Assembly: GCA_963738345.1 (NCBI GenBank) | Contig: CAVTWI010000002.1 | Coordinates: 930,001-994,000, forward strand | Reading direction: 5' to 3' | Source of the DNA: Bog-159 sp963738345 | Lineage (GTDB): Bacteria > Acidobacteriota > Terriglobia > Bryobacterales > Bryobacteraceae | DNA: 64,000 nt | Shown: positions 41,861 through 51,807 of the stretch, in pieces | Layout: each line of letters begins with the position of its first letter | Position numbering within the stretch: the stretch's first letter is position 1 | Position numbers and translations under genes: made by a program | The notes under the pieces: generated by a model | Database searches by the model: none | Told to the model about the DNA's origin: nothing | The model's input: only the letters and a program-made list of their open reading frames with translations

Positions 41861-42124
41861 CTAGTGTCGTATTAGGTAAGTGCGGTGGTGGCGGTGGACG
41901 AAGGGCTCGGCCAATCCCCACACCAGCAGGAACAAGACTACGAAGCCATAGACCAGGTCCCGGCTGGGACCTTCCCAACCTGGCAGCGGGGGCGAGAATC
42001 CGACCGCCAAAGCTGTCAGCACGCTCAATACATGCCAGTACCAGCGTGTGTGAAAGAGATAGACGAAAAGTAAGGCGAGAGAGGCGGAGAAGCCATAAAC
42101 CACGTACACCAAGAAAGTAGACAT
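41861..42124 (-). CDS. Small membrane protein
   Basis: Eighty-seven residues with three hydrophobic helices (FLVYVVYGFSASLALLFVYL, WHVLSVLTALAVGF, DLVYGFVVLFLLVWGLAEPF) and a histidine-rich end (VHRHHRTYLIRH). It is divergent from the NADAR-type gene. Function unknown. Confidence 0.65.
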   Translation of the reverse strand: MSTFLVYVVYGFSASLALLFVYLFHTRWYWHVLSVLTALAVGFSPPLPGWEGPSRDLVYGFVVLFLLVWGLAEPFVHRHHRTYLIRH

Positions 42125-42155
42125 GGTCCACTCCTAACTGTATTCTAGCTCTAAC

Positions 42156-42815
42156 ATGCCCTGCTCGATCATGGCTTTACTCTGCTTCCTGGCGCAGTCC
42201 CCGCCCTATCCCGCCGTCTGGTGGACGCCGGTTCCGGAGCAACTTCGCGCCAGTTGGGAGATCCTGCCGCAAGCGGCCAAGCCCGGCGAGGTGATCCTTT
42301 CCAAGCGCAACGAACTGGGAATTCTCTCCAACTTCGCGGCCACGCCGTTTACCTTTCGCGGCCGCCCCTACGCCAGCGTCGAAGGCTTCTGGCAGATGAT
42401 GCTCTACCCCGAAGGTCCTCGCGATCCGCGCGCGACAGCGCCCGGCATCCAGTGGATCCACACGCGCAACCAGGTCGCCCGCATGACCGCCTTCGCCGCC
42501 AAGGATGCCGGCACCCTGGCCGAAGGCAACATGCAAAAGATGGGCATCGACTGGGTCACCTTCGAAGGCCGCCGGATGCCTTACCGCTCACCCGAAAAGG
42601 GCGAGCATTACCGGCTGATCGTCGCCGCCATGCGCGCCAAGTTGGACCAGAATCCCAAGGTGCGCGAGGTCCTTCTGAAGACCGGCAACCTCGTGCTGCG
42701 GCCCGACCACATAGAGGAGTCCGATCCGCCGCCCGAATGGCTCTACTTCAAAATCTGGATGGAAATTCGCAGCGAATGGACTACTCGTAGCGCAGCGATT
42801 TCATCGGGTCGATAG
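42156..42815 (+). CDS. NADAR-domain protein with possible signal sequence
   Basis: Protein of 219 residues. ELGILSNFAATPFTFRGRPY then ASVEGFWQMM, and a C-terminal SPEKGEHYRLIVAAMRAKL plus KVREVLLKTGNLVL, match NADAR proteins (NAD and ADP-ribose-related N-glycosidase fold, also RibX/YbiA). Unusually the N-terminus is hydrophobic (MPCSIMALLCFLAQSPPYPA) and could be a signal peptide, with a 50-residue lead before the domain. The 3' end overlaps the convergent permease gene by 35 bases. Substrate and localisation are inferred. Confidence 0.8.
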   Translation: MPCSIMALLCFLAQSPPYPAVWWTPVPEQLRASWEILPQAAKPGEVILSKRNELGILSNFAATPFTFRGRPYASVEGFWQMMLYPEGPRDPRATAPGIQWIHTRNQVARMTAFAAKDAGTLAEGNMQKMGIDWVTFEGRRMPYRSPEKGEHYRLIVAAMRAKLDQNPKVREVLLKTGNLVLRPDHIEESDPPPEWLYFKIWMEIRSEWTTRSAAISSGR

Positions 42816-45328
42816 CCGCCGCGCGGCGCGCTGGTCCCCATGCCGCAGCCAGGCCGGTCAAGCCCAATAGCGCAGCCATCGCGATGAAAGTTACCGGGTC
42901 GGCCGAACGCAGGCCGGGTACCAGAAAGACCGCCAGCGGCTTCACCAGGAAGAAGGCGAACAGCAGTCCCGCGGCGGACCCGGCCCCAATCAGCTTGGCT
43001 GCCCCCCGCAGGATCATGAACGAAATATCGCGGCGGCCGGCCCCCAGCGCCAGCCGTACTCCGATCTCGCGCGTGCGCCGGCTCACCGAGTAGACCATCA
43101 CGCCATAGAGCCCGATCGTCGCCAGCATCAGTCCCAGCACGCCCATGCCGCCCAGCAGCACGGCCCCCACCTGGCTGGGCAGAAACGCCAGGCCAATGCT
43201 CGAATAGAGTGTGGCAACTTCCAGGCCGGCATTCGGTTCCACCCGTCGCAACGCCGCCCGTACCGCTTGCAGTTGGGTACTCGGAGGCGTCGAGCTGCGG
43301 ACTACGAATTCCAGACGGGTGCGGTCGTTATCGGTGCGCGATAGGTCTTCGTAAATCTGGGCCTGCGGTTCTTCGCCTATGGAAAGGTTTTTGGTGCCGT
43401 CGACGATTCCGGTCACGACGTACGGCTCTTTTTCCTCGCCGTAACGAAACATGCGGCCCAGCGGTTCGCGGTCGGCCAGAAAATGTTGCGCAAAGGTTGT
43501 ATTCACGATAGTGGGGCGCGCGCCGGCGGTGGCCACCGGCTGACCGGCAAGTTCGAAAGTCTGTCCGCGAAGAATTGGAATGCCCATGGTGCGGAAATAA
43601 TCCGGCGACACCGCGTTCCAGTAATAAAAAGTTTTGACCTTCTTCCCCGTATCCACCAGGGTAAGATTGCCGCCAAATCGCATGCCGCCGTTAAACGGGA
43701 TCACGCGCGCCGCCGCCGCCGACTCAATGCCGGGCAATGCCGCCAGTTCCCGCAACGAACGGGCCGTGAAAAGCCGCTTGCGCGCCGCGTCTTTATATTC
43801 CTGTGGAGGCAGGTTGATATCGGCGTATATGGTGTGCCGAACATCGAAGCCCGGACTGATCGCATTCGATCGCAGCAGGTTGCGCAGGAACAACGATCCT
43901 GCCGTTAGCACTACCAATGACAATGCCAATTGAGCCATCACCAGTCCACGCTGCAACCGCATACGGCCCTCCCGGCGCAAGTCGGGCGAAATCGAACGGC
44001 GGATCGATCGCCACGCCGGCAGCAGGCCACAAGCCAGGGTCGCAAACGTCGCCAGCAGGATGGCATACAGCGTGACGCGCCAATCGAGCGCCAGGTGCAG
44101 CCGGATGGGGACCGGCAGGGGTGGTTGGTATCCCTCGACGGCCACGGCCATCGCCTGCCTCAGCAGCAGTCCGCAAGCCGCGCCCATCGCCGCGAGCAGC
44201 GCCGCCTCTACCAGCAATTGTTGGAACAGGCGGCCCTGGCCCGCGCCCAGCGAAAGTCGGATGGCAAGCTCCTGCCGGCGCGCCGCCCCTCTTGCCAGCA
44301 GCAGGCTGGCCACATTCACGCAGGCAATCATCAGCACCAGGCCGACCACCACCAGCAGCATGACGAAAAACAACCCGACCGTCTGCATCGCCGCTCTCCG
44401 TCTTCAGGCGATCCCACCCGCCGGCCGCGGCCACTTGGATCTCATCCGCGTACTTGAACGGTTCAGGCAGCGCCTTATCCAGCCGTTGCGCCACTGCGGT
44501 AATGCCGGCGCGCGCCCCGCCCAGCGTCATGCCCGGTTTCAGGCGCGCATAGATCGCCAGCACGGTATCGTCAATATAATACGGGACGTAAACGTCCGGC
44601 GAGTATCCGAAGCCCACCAGCGACCGGTAGTCCGCCGGCAGAATGCCGACCACCATGTAAGGGCGTCCGTCAAGCCGGAGCGTGCGGCCCACCACGCCCG
44701 CATCGCCGTGCAGGCGCGACCGCCAGAAATGGTTGCTCAGCACCACCACTTCGTTCGGATCCTGCGGCAGGATGCCGCGCCCATAAGCCATCGGAATGCC
44801 CAGCGCGGTGAAGTAGTTCTTGGTCAGTTGTACGCTGAACAGTTGCCGCGTATCCGATCCATCGTTCCAGTTAATATAATTCTCTTCGTTCTCGCCGACC
44901 ACGTCCTGAAACAGGCCGCTGGCGGCCACGAAATCGACGGCCCTCTTCGGGGAGTGGCTGTTGCCTCCGAGGCGTATGGACACCACCGAGCGTGCATCGC
45001 TGATGGAAGGTTCGCTCAGCAGGAATTCCGTCGCCAGGGAGAAAATGCCCGTATTGATGCCGATGCCCAGCCCCAGTGAGAACAACGCCGTCACCACCAG
45101 TGCGGGGCTGCGCCGTAAACTGCGCGCGCCGTACACCACATCGCGCCACAGATTCTCAATGCGGGTGAACCGCCACAAATCGCGCGCCTGTTCCTGCACG
45201 AATGTTGTGTTGCCCATGGGAATCGGGTTGCCTTGTGCTTCGGCCATCTCGCGATGAAAGGCCAGTTCGGTTTCAATGTCGCGTTCCATCGAGCGGCGGC
45301 GAAACAATTTGAGGAAGAAGCGAGACAT
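42781..45328 (-). CDS. FtsX-like (ADOP-type) ABC permease, interrupted by a frameshift
   Basis: Large permease of about 848 codons typical of acidobacteria: short cytoplasmic head (MSRFFLKLFRRRSMERDIET), TM near GARSLRRSPALVVTALFSLG, MacB-like periplasmic domain (TKNYFTALGIPMAYGRGILP), FtsX domain (GLVLMIACVNVASLLLARGA), a second periplasmic domain and a C-terminal FtsX domain ending DPMKSLRYE. The frame from 45328 ends in nonsense after GGWDRLKTE (about 44390) and continues in another frame at MQTVGLFFVMLLVVVGLVLM; a single base change there restores one ORF. It is preceded by a PadR regulator. These permeases act in export or envelope stress; no ATPase partner is adjacent. Confidence 0.87.
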
Positions 45329-45354
45329 GGTTTCTCCTTTTTCGGCTAGGTCGG

Positions 45355-45693
45355 CTACGGCTGGCGCGCCAGCAAACGTTGGACGCCTGACGACAAACGG
45401 CTCCAGGTTTCCTGTTCGCTGGCCAGCAGTTTCTTGCCGCGCTTGGTGATCTCGTAGTATTTCGCCTTGCGCTTGTTTTCCGATACGCCCCATTGGGCGG
45501 TAATGGCGCCATCCAATTCCAACCGGTAGAGGGCAGGGTACAGCGATCCCTCCTCCACCTTCAGCGCCTGGTCGGAGAGCAGGTGAATGGTCTGCGCGAT
45601 GGAGTAACCGTGCAGCGGGCCGCGTTGCAGGGCATGCAGGATCAACAAATCGAGCGTGCCCTGCAGCAGCATGGGCGAATCGGATTTAGCCAT
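45355..45693 (-). CDS. PadR family transcriptional regulator
   Basis: Winged-helix repressor of 112 residues: LLQGTLDLLILHALQRGPLH, then GYSIAQTIH, the recognition region VEEGSLYPALYRLELDGAI and KRKAKYYEITKRGKKLL are the PadR signature. The C-terminal dimerisation helix is short, as in PadR subfamily 2. It lies 26 bp upstream of the FtsX-like permease, the standard pairing for these permeases, and probably autoregulates the pair. Confidence 0.94.
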   Translation of the reverse strand: MAKSDSPMLLQGTLDLLILHALQRGPLHGYSIAQTIHLLSDQALKVEEGSLYPALYRLELDGAITAQWGVSENKRKAKYYEITKRGKKLLASEQETWSRLSSGVQRLLARQP

Positions 45694-45768
45694 TGAGTGC
45701 GTTTCCTATGACGATCTATGGGTAGTATGCGGCAGCTTGCCCTAGATTGTCAAGGGGAGCGCCAAAAT

Positions 45769-47268
45769 TTATTCGACGGTGAAGAAAGCGTGCGCGCCCG
45801 GCACAAAGTCGGTTCCTAAAACCGCATCGCGGCCCACCGTCGCATTCGCAGGTACGGTGAAGGTGAAGCCGCTGAAGTTGCCGTTCGCATCGGCATTCAC
45901 CCGGCCCAGGAATTCGCGGGGATCGTCCCATGTGATAGTGACCAGATCGAACGATCCGAAACCGAAGCCTTGCGCGGTCACCGTGGTGCCAACTGGACCG
46001 GTCTCCGGCGACAGCACCAATTTCGACAGAGTCGTGAAGTTGGCAGCGGCGATTTTCCCGCTGCTTTGGCCCGTGGCTAGAAACAGGCGCGGGCCGTAAG
46101 CCGTATTGGGTACGCTACCGGTCAAGGCGACCGCGCCTCCGCTATTAGCCGTGCCGCTGGCCAAAACCGCGGACCCGATGCCGCTCGAATAAACCTGTAC
46201 ATTCTCGCCCGGCAGGAATCCACTGGCGTTCAAACTGACGGTAGCCTCATAAGCCCCGCTATTGGGGGCGGCCGTAAGGGTAGCCGTCGGGAACACCGCT
46301 TGTCCGATCGCTCCGTTTTCGTCGTCGGTGAACCATAGCGAGCCATACGGACCGAGCGCGAGTCCATTGGGCAGAGCGCCGAGCGGCGCGGGAATGGGGT
46401 ATTCCGTAATCGCGCCATCCGTGGCGATTCGTCCCAGTTTTCCCCCGTTGAATTCCGTAAACCACATGGCGCTGTCTGGGCCCAGAACGATAGTCCCGAG
46501 TTCGGAGACCGGCGAGGGCACGCCATATTCCGTTACGGCGCCCGCCCGCCCGATACGGCCAATCTGGTTGGCATTGAACTCGGTAAACCACATGGCCTGA
46601 TCCGGGCCGGCCGCGATGGAAGTGGGTTGGCTCCCTGCCGTGGGAATCGGATATTCCGTCACGTGCCCGGCCGTGGTAATCCGGCCGATCTTGTTGGCAT
46701 TGTATTCCGTGAACCACAACGCCCCATCCGGCCCGGCGGCTATTGCATTAGGCCCGCTATTGGCGGTGGGCACAGGATACTCGGTCACGACCCCCGCCGT
46801 GGTAATGCGGCCGATCTGGTTGGCTGTCGATTCCGTGAACCACAATGCGCCATCGGGTCCCACCGTGAGCCCGATCGCTCCGCTGTTAGCGGTCGGTATC
46901 GGATAACTCGTAATGTGGCCCGCAGTCGTAATGCGGCTGATAGCGTTAACTTGATATGTGGTGTACCACAGCGCCCCGTCCGGTCCGGCCGTAATGCTGT
47001 TGGTCTCGTTCGCCGGGTAGGGGGGCAACAGGAATACGTTGAACCCGCCGGCTGTCGTCATACGCCCGATTCCACCGTGCTCGGTAGTATTAGACGGATC
47101 TTCATTGAACCAAAGAGCGCCATCCGGACCGGCGGTGATATCGACACCCTGCCCCCCCCGGAACGGAATCGTATATTCGCCAATGGCGATTTGAGCGGTG
47201 AGAATGAACGGGAAACTGAACAGCGCCCCCGCAATTGAAACGATAGGCTTCCATAACTTAGTAGACAT
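45769..47268 (-). CDS. Secreted virginiamycin B lyase-like (Vgb/SMP-30-type) beta-propeller protein
   Basis: Protein of 499 residues with a signal peptide (MSTKLWKPIVSIAGALFSFP). Seven or so repeats of TAGHITSYPIPTANSGAIGL and TVGPDGALWFTESTANQIGR build a propeller of the virginiamycin B lyase/NHL type. The C-terminal 160 residues are immunoglobulin-like (SLNASGFLPGENVQVYSSGI; GTTVTAQGFGFGSFDLVTIT). The lyase catalytic histidines cannot be confirmed and most acidobacterial homologues are probably not antibiotic lyases. GGAGG lies seven bases before the ATG at 47268, fixing the start. Confidence 0.85.
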   Translation of the reverse strand: MSTKLWKPIVSIAGALFSFPFILTAQIAIGEYTIPFRGGQGVDITAGPDGALWFNEDPSNTTEHGGIGRMTTAGGFNVFLLPPYPANETNSITAGPDGALWYTTYQVNAISRITTAGHITSYPIPTANSGAIGLTVGPDGALWFTESTANQIGRITTAGVVTEYPVPTANSGPNAIAAGPDGALWFTEYNANKIGRITTAGHVTEYPIPTAGSQPTSIAAGPDQAMWFTEFNANQIGRIGRAGAVTEYGVPSPVSELGTIVLGPDSAMWFTEFNGGKLGRIATDGAITEYPIPAPLGALPNGLALGPYGSLWFTDDENGAIGQAVFPTATLTAAPNSGAYEATVSLNASGFLPGENVQVYSSGIGSAVLASGTANSGGAVALTGSVPNTAYGPRLFLATGQSSGKIAAANFTTLSKLVLSPETGPVGTTVTAQGFGFGSFDLVTITWDDPREFLGRVNADANGNFSGFTFTVPANATVGRDAVLGTDFVPGAHAFFTVE

Positions 47269-47393
47269 TTCTTCGCCTCCAGCGTTGGAGTATACAGCCA
47301 ATCCGGTAAATCCGGCCCGTAATATGTGTTAACTCCCTAAGGGGTTCACCGTTCATCGCCGGCGCTGCTACAATTCAATCAACTGGGGATACT

Positions 47394-48053
47394 GTGGCAT
47401 TGATCACATCCGCGATCGTAATCGGATTTGTCGGTGGGATGGTGGCGCACAACAACGTCGCGCACTCCGAGGTGCAACTTGCCGCCCGTCTGCGCACCGA
47501 TTATCCCAGCGCGCAAGTAAGGCTCTTCGAGAATCGCCACAGCGGTCAGGCACTGCGCGAAGTCCTGCGCCTGCTCGATGTAGACCACGACGGTACTCTA
47601 TCTGCAGTCGAGAAACAAAGCGCCCGCATCGCCATCTACGGCCATAGTTGGGGTGCGTCGGAAGCCGTAGCCTTGGCCCGCGCGCTCGAGAAAAACGGCA
47701 TCCCTGTTTTGCTCACCGTGCAGGTGGATAGCATTGCCAAACTGGGTGAGAACGACGAATCCATACCGGCCAATGTCGCCGAAGCGGCTAACTTCTACCA
47801 GCGTGGCGGATGGCTGCGCGGCCGTCCGTCCATCCATGCCGCCGACGCCGCGCGCACGCAAATTCTGGGGAATTTCCAGTTCGATTATAAAGATAGCCCC
47901 GTCAGTTTAGCCGGTTATCCGTGGTACGCGCGCGCCTTCATGAAGACCCACATCGAGATCGAATCGGACCCCCGCGTGTGGCGGCAAGTGGAATCACTGA
48001 TCCGGGGCCGGTTGGATGCGACTCGCGCCGCCCCGCTCACACTTCTAAAATAA
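47394..48053 (+). CDS. Alpha/beta-hydrolase-like protein with EF-hand motif
   Basis: Protein of 219 residues starting with GTG 47394. ARIAIYGHSWGASEAVALAR holds a GxSxG-type nucleophile elbow (GHSWG), VLLTVQVDSI could hold the acid, and a late His is available. Just before the elbow, DVDHDGTLSAVE is a textbook 12-residue EF-hand calcium loop. The N-terminus (LITSAIVIGFVGGMVAH) includes the first strand of the fold rather than a clear signal peptide. The 3' end overlaps the convergent RNase J gene by 17 bases. Substrate unknown. Confidence 0.7.
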   Translation: MALITSAIVIGFVGGMVAHNNVAHSEVQLAARLRTDYPSAQVRLFENRHSGQALREVLRLLDVDHDGTLSAVEKQSARIAIYGHSWGASEAVALARALEKNGIPVLLTVQVDSIAKLGENDESIPANVAEAANFYQRGGWLRGRPSIHAADAARTQILGNFQFDYKDSPVSLAGYPWYARAFMKTHIEIESDPRVWRQVESLIRGRLDATRAAPLTLLK

Positions 48054-49708
48054 CCGGCATAATCAGCGGACGGCGCGAAGTTTCTTTCACGATGTAGCGC
48101 TTCAAATCGGCGCGGATCTTTTCCTTGATCACGCCCCAGTCGGTCTTCTCCTCGCGGTTAGAGGCTTCGAGCGTTTTGGCCACTACCTGGCGCGCCGCCT
48201 GCATGAAGTCCGAGCCGTCTTCGGCCAGTGCGAAGCCGCGGCTTACGATCTCGGGCAGGCTTTCCATACGGCCGGTCTGGCGGTTAATGGCGATGATGGG
48301 CAGCACGATGCCGTCCTCCGATAAATGACGGCGGTCGCGGATGACCATCTCCTCCACTACGTCGTCGACCGAACCGGAATCAATGCATACGCGCCCGGCT
48401 GGCACCTTGCCGGCTTTGCGCGCGCCATGATGATCGATCTCCAGCACGTCGCCCGATTCCATAATGAAGGTGTTTTCAAGACCCGATGCGCGCAGGTGTT
48501 CGGCCAGGCGGGCATGCTTGGTGAGCTGGCGGAACTCGCCGTGGATGGGCATGAAGTAGCGCGGGCGCACCAGGTTCAGCACCAGCTTCATCTCTTCCAT
48601 GCTGGCGTGCCCCGAGACGTGCAGCGGCGGATTCATGCTGCCATACATCACATCGGCGCCGCGGCGCGCCATGTGGTCGATCATGCGGAAAATGCCCTTC
48701 TCGTTGCCGGGGATGATGCGCGAACTGAGCACCACCGTGTCGCCTTCTTCCACCGAAATTGCTTGTGGTTATCCACCGCCACCCGTGACAGCGCCGACAT
48801 GGGCTCGCCTTGCGTGCCCGAGATCAGATACGGTTACTTTGTGTGGCGCCGTCGACATCACGTCTTGCGGCCGGATGCAGCACGCCATCCGGAATTTCGA
48901 GCAGGCCCAGCGAATGCGCAATCTCGCTGACCGACGTCATACTGCGCCCGATAATCGCCACCTTACGGCCAAATTGCGCGGAGAGATCGAGCACCAGTTG
49001 AATGCGGTGAATCGACGAACTGAAGCAGGAGATCATCAGGCGGCGCTGGGCGCGGCTGAAGATATCCTCCATGCGCGGCTGCACGGCCCGCTCGGATTCC
49101 GTGTAGCCGGGGCGGTCGGCGTTGGTCGAATCGGAAAGCAGCAGCAATACGCCGCGTTTGCCATACTCGGCCAGGGTATGCAGGTCGAAGAGTTCGTTGT
49201 CGGTGGGGGTTGGGTCAACCTTGAAATCGCCGGTGTGGATGATCACGCCGAGCGGCGTCGTGATCGCGAGGGCCACGGCGCTGACAATGGAGTGCGTGAC
49301 GTGGATGAATTCGATCTTGAACGGACCGATCGTCAATATTTGCTTAGGCTTGATCGTGTTGAGCTCGGGATCTTCTTCAAGCTCGTATTCCTCCAGCCGG
49401 CGCTCCACCAGGGCCAGCGTGAACGGCGTGCCGTAAACCGGCACCCGGATCTCGGTCAGGAAATAGGGGACCGCGCCGATGTGGTCTTCATGGCCGTGGG
49501 TCAGGATAAGGGCTTTGACCTGCGACTGGTTTTCCTTGAGGAAGGTGAGGTCCGGCATCACCAGATCCACGCCCAGCAGTTCGTCTTCGGGGAACATCAT
49601 CCCGGAGTCCACCACGATGATTTCGTCGGCATAGCGGAAGGCGGTCATGTTCATGCCGAACTCGCCCAGCCCACCCAGGGGGATTACTTGTAGTTTGTTT
49701 TCAGGCAT
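48037..49708 (-). CDS. rnj: Ribonuclease J, interrupted by three single-base indels
   Basis: Metallo-beta-lactamase/beta-CASP RNase J. The N-terminal frame (from 49708, MPENKLQVIPLGGLGEFGMN) has the zinc motif ILTHGHEDHIGAVP, HIHVTHS-like FIHVTHSIVSAVALAI, HTGDFKVD and SDSTNADRPGYTESE. The C-terminal frame has DTVVLSSRIIPGNEKGI, LHVSGHASMEEMKL and MPIHGEFRQL. Between them, comparison with the expected IRPQDVMSTAPHKVT, YLISGTQGEPMSALSR and VAVDNHKQISVEEGD shows an extra base near 48876, an extra base near 48831 and a missing base near 48759. With these corrected the gene is full length (about 555 residues). Sequencing error seems more likely than loss. Confidence 0.88.
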
Positions 49709-49744
49709 TCAGTTTGAAGCTCACGATCTGTTTCATCTCTATGG

Positions 49745-51577
49745 TCATCGATAGCCTGCTGCTTGCAGTTCGAATAGTTCCGCGTACTGCCCGCCTAGCG
49801 CCACAAGGTGCTCGTGCGTGCCTTGTTCCCGGATGCGGCCGTTCTGCAGCACCAGGATCCGGTCCGCCATACGGACTGTGGAAAATCTGTGGGAAATCAA
49901 CACCGCCATTCTTCCTTGCGTCAGTTCCGCGAAACGGCGGAATACCTCGTATTCGGCGCGGGCGTCAAGCGTGGCAGTGGGCTCGTCTAAGATTAGCAGT
50001 TGTGCGTCGCGCATGTAAGCACGTGCCAGCGCGAACTTCTGCCATTCTCCTCCGGACAGGTCCACGCCGCCGTCAAAACGCCGGCCGATCATTTGGTCGT
50101 ATCCGTTGGGAAACTTGCCGATAATCTCGAAGGCCATGCTCTTACGCGCGGCGGATTCAATACGGGCCCGATCCGCCAGTTCTTCAATCTTGCCAAAGCC
50201 AATATTCTCTTTGGCTAACAGCTCGTAGCGCATGTAATCCTGAAAGATCACGCCAATCTCTTTGCGCAGGTCTTCCACGTCGTATTCGCGCAGGTCAATG
50301 CCGTCCAGCAGGATGTTGCCGACGGTGGGATCGTATAGTCTCGCCAGCAGTTTGACGACGGTGGTTTTTCCGGCGCCGTTCTCGCCAATAAGCGCTATCT
50401 TTTCCTGCGCTTCCAGCCGGAAGTTCATGTTCTCAACGACCATGCGCGTGGACCCGGGATAGGCGAAGCCCACATTGCGGAATTCAAAGCCCGTCCGGAT
50501 GGGGCGAGGCGCGGGCAGGGAAGAGGCCGCGCTGCGAATGGTGGGCTCCATCTCGAAGAACTCGAATAGATCCTTCAGATAGAGCGCCTGATCTGAGATA
50601 TCGGTGAAACTTTGGAGAATTCTTTCGATATATGACCGCGACCGGGAGAAGGCACCGGTAAGGAAGGTGAAGGTACCGATCGAAATCGCGCCAGCCAGGG
50701 TGCGGATCAAAACCACCGCATACGCGCCGTAATATCCACCCGTGGAGATCAGATTCAGAGCAAATCCAACGCTCGCACGCTTCACGGCAACCGTCTTATT
50801 ATCCAAATAGATACGATCGGAAACCTCACGATATCGTTCAGTCAAGTGTGGACCCAGCCCGAAGATCTTGATTTCCTTGGCGCTTTGGTTGGAAGCCCCC
50901 AGCAGGCGGATGTAATCGAGAAGGCGGCGCTGCGGAGTCCAGCGGTAAAGTACCGAATAGGCGAGCGACGTGAAATGCGTTTCTCCCAGAAATGCCGGGA
51001 TCACCGCAGCAACCAGCAGAACCATCAGCCAAGGCGAAAAGATAATCAGTCCCGCCGAGAGCGAAATCAGGCTCAGGGTATCCTGGCCGACATTCAGGAC
51101 GGCGGCTAGAAGTCCGATCCGGCCGGTGGTTTGGCGGCGCGCCCGCTCCAGTTTGTCGTAAAAGACCGGATCCTCGAAGGAGGCCAAATCCAGCTTGGTA
51201 GCGTGTTCGATCAGGCGAACGCTGATGCGATTGGTGAACCGGTCGCTAAGCAGGCTGTCGGCTAGGGAATTGGCGCGGGCCAGCAGATCACTCAGGACCG
51301 CGAGCCCCAATTCGAGCAAAACGAGCTTCCAGAGGCGCGCAGAATCACCGTTTCCGCGCTTTATCCAGGCCACCACCGCGTCGAGGATCAACTTCGAGAC
51401 CCACAGCATAGCCAGAGGCAAGAGGGACCGCACTAGACGCAAAACAGTGGTTACGCCTACCAGCGGCGGACTGGTATCCCAAACCATCCCCAGCAGCGGG
51501 CGTATATTCCGTAGAGAAGCGAGGCGCGTACGCCAGTCGGCAGCCGGGTCGGACCTCCTGGGGATGGGTGGGTGCAC
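49745..51577 (-). CDS. ABC transporter, fused permease and ATP-binding protein
   Basis: Half-transporter of 610 residues of the exporter (MsbA/peptide-lipid) type. Five to six membrane segments occupy residues 40-330. The ATPase domain has Walker A LIGENGAGKTTVVK, Q-loop VIFQDYMRYELLAKENIGFG, signature LSGGEWQKFALARAYMRDAQ, Walker B LLILDEPTATLDARAEYE and H-loop VLISHRFSTVRMADRILVLQ. It should act as a homodimer. The substrate is unknown. Confidence 0.92.
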   Translation of the reverse strand: MHPPIPRRSDPAADWRTRLASLRNIRPLLGMVWDTSPPLVGVTTVLRLVRSLLPLAMLWVSKLILDAVVAWIKRGNGDSARLWKLVLLELGLAVLSDLLARANSLADSLLSDRFTNRISVRLIEHATKLDLASFEDPVFYDKLERARRQTTGRIGLLAAVLNVGQDTLSLISLSAGLIIFSPWLMVLLVAAVIPAFLGETHFTSLAYSVLYRWTPQRRLLDYIRLLGASNQSAKEIKIFGLGPHLTERYREVSDRIYLDNKTVAVKRASVGFALNLISTGGYYGAYAVVLIRTLAGAISIGTFTFLTGAFSRSRSYIERILQSFTDISDQALYLKDLFEFFEMEPTIRSAASSLPAPRPIRTGFEFRNVGFAYPGSTRMVVENMNFRLEAQEKIALIGENGAGKTTVVKLLARLYDPTVGNILLDGIDLREYDVEDLRKEIGVIFQDYMRYELLAKENIGFGKIEELADRARIESAARKSMAFEIIGKFPNGYDQMIGRRFDGGVDLSGGEWQKFALARAYMRDAQLLILDEPTATLDARAEYEVFRRFAELTQGRMAVLISHRFSTVRMADRILVLQNGRIREQGTHEHLVALGGQYAELFELQAAGYR

Positions 51578-51669
51578 TTACGTTCAGTTTAGCAGTGGGG
51601 GTGATGCTTCAAGCCAAGATTGCACCCGGTTCCTCGGGATTTGAGGCGAGGCGGCCGGAATCCGGAGAG

Positions 51670-51690
51670 GGCCCGGCTCGAGACCGGGCC
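51670..51690 (+). promoter_or_regulatory. Leader hairpin upstream of the 26-codon ORF
   Basis: GGCCCGG / CCGGGCC perfect 7-bp stem with loop CTCGAGA, ending about 20 bases before the AAAGGAGG ribosome site. It may be a leader structure or a terminator-like element; no U-run follows. Confidence 0.5.
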
Positions 51691-51720
51691 TTCCAGTTGA
51701 AGCAGAAAGGAGGATCAACA

Positions 51721-51801
51721 ATGATCAAATTGCTAGTTGAGCTACCGCTTGTCGGCAAGTTCACGATCATCATCGTCTGGCACCGTAAGGGCAGGCGATA
51801 G
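51721..51801 (+). CDS. 26-residue hydrophobic small protein
   Basis: A micro-ORF with one of the best ribosome sites in the window: AAAGGAGG seven bases before ATG 51721. It encodes a mostly hydrophobic peptide (LLVELPLVGKFTIIIVW) with a basic end (HRKGRR), the composition of a single-pass small membrane protein or a type I toxin-like peptide. A hairpin precedes it (51670-51690) and a strong one follows (51808-51842). I recognise no family. Placement between an ABC exporter gene and the 3' end of the secA operon gives no functional clue. Confidence 0.55.
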   Translation: MIKLLVELPLVGKFTIIIVWHRKGRR

Positions 51802-51807
51802 TGACCG

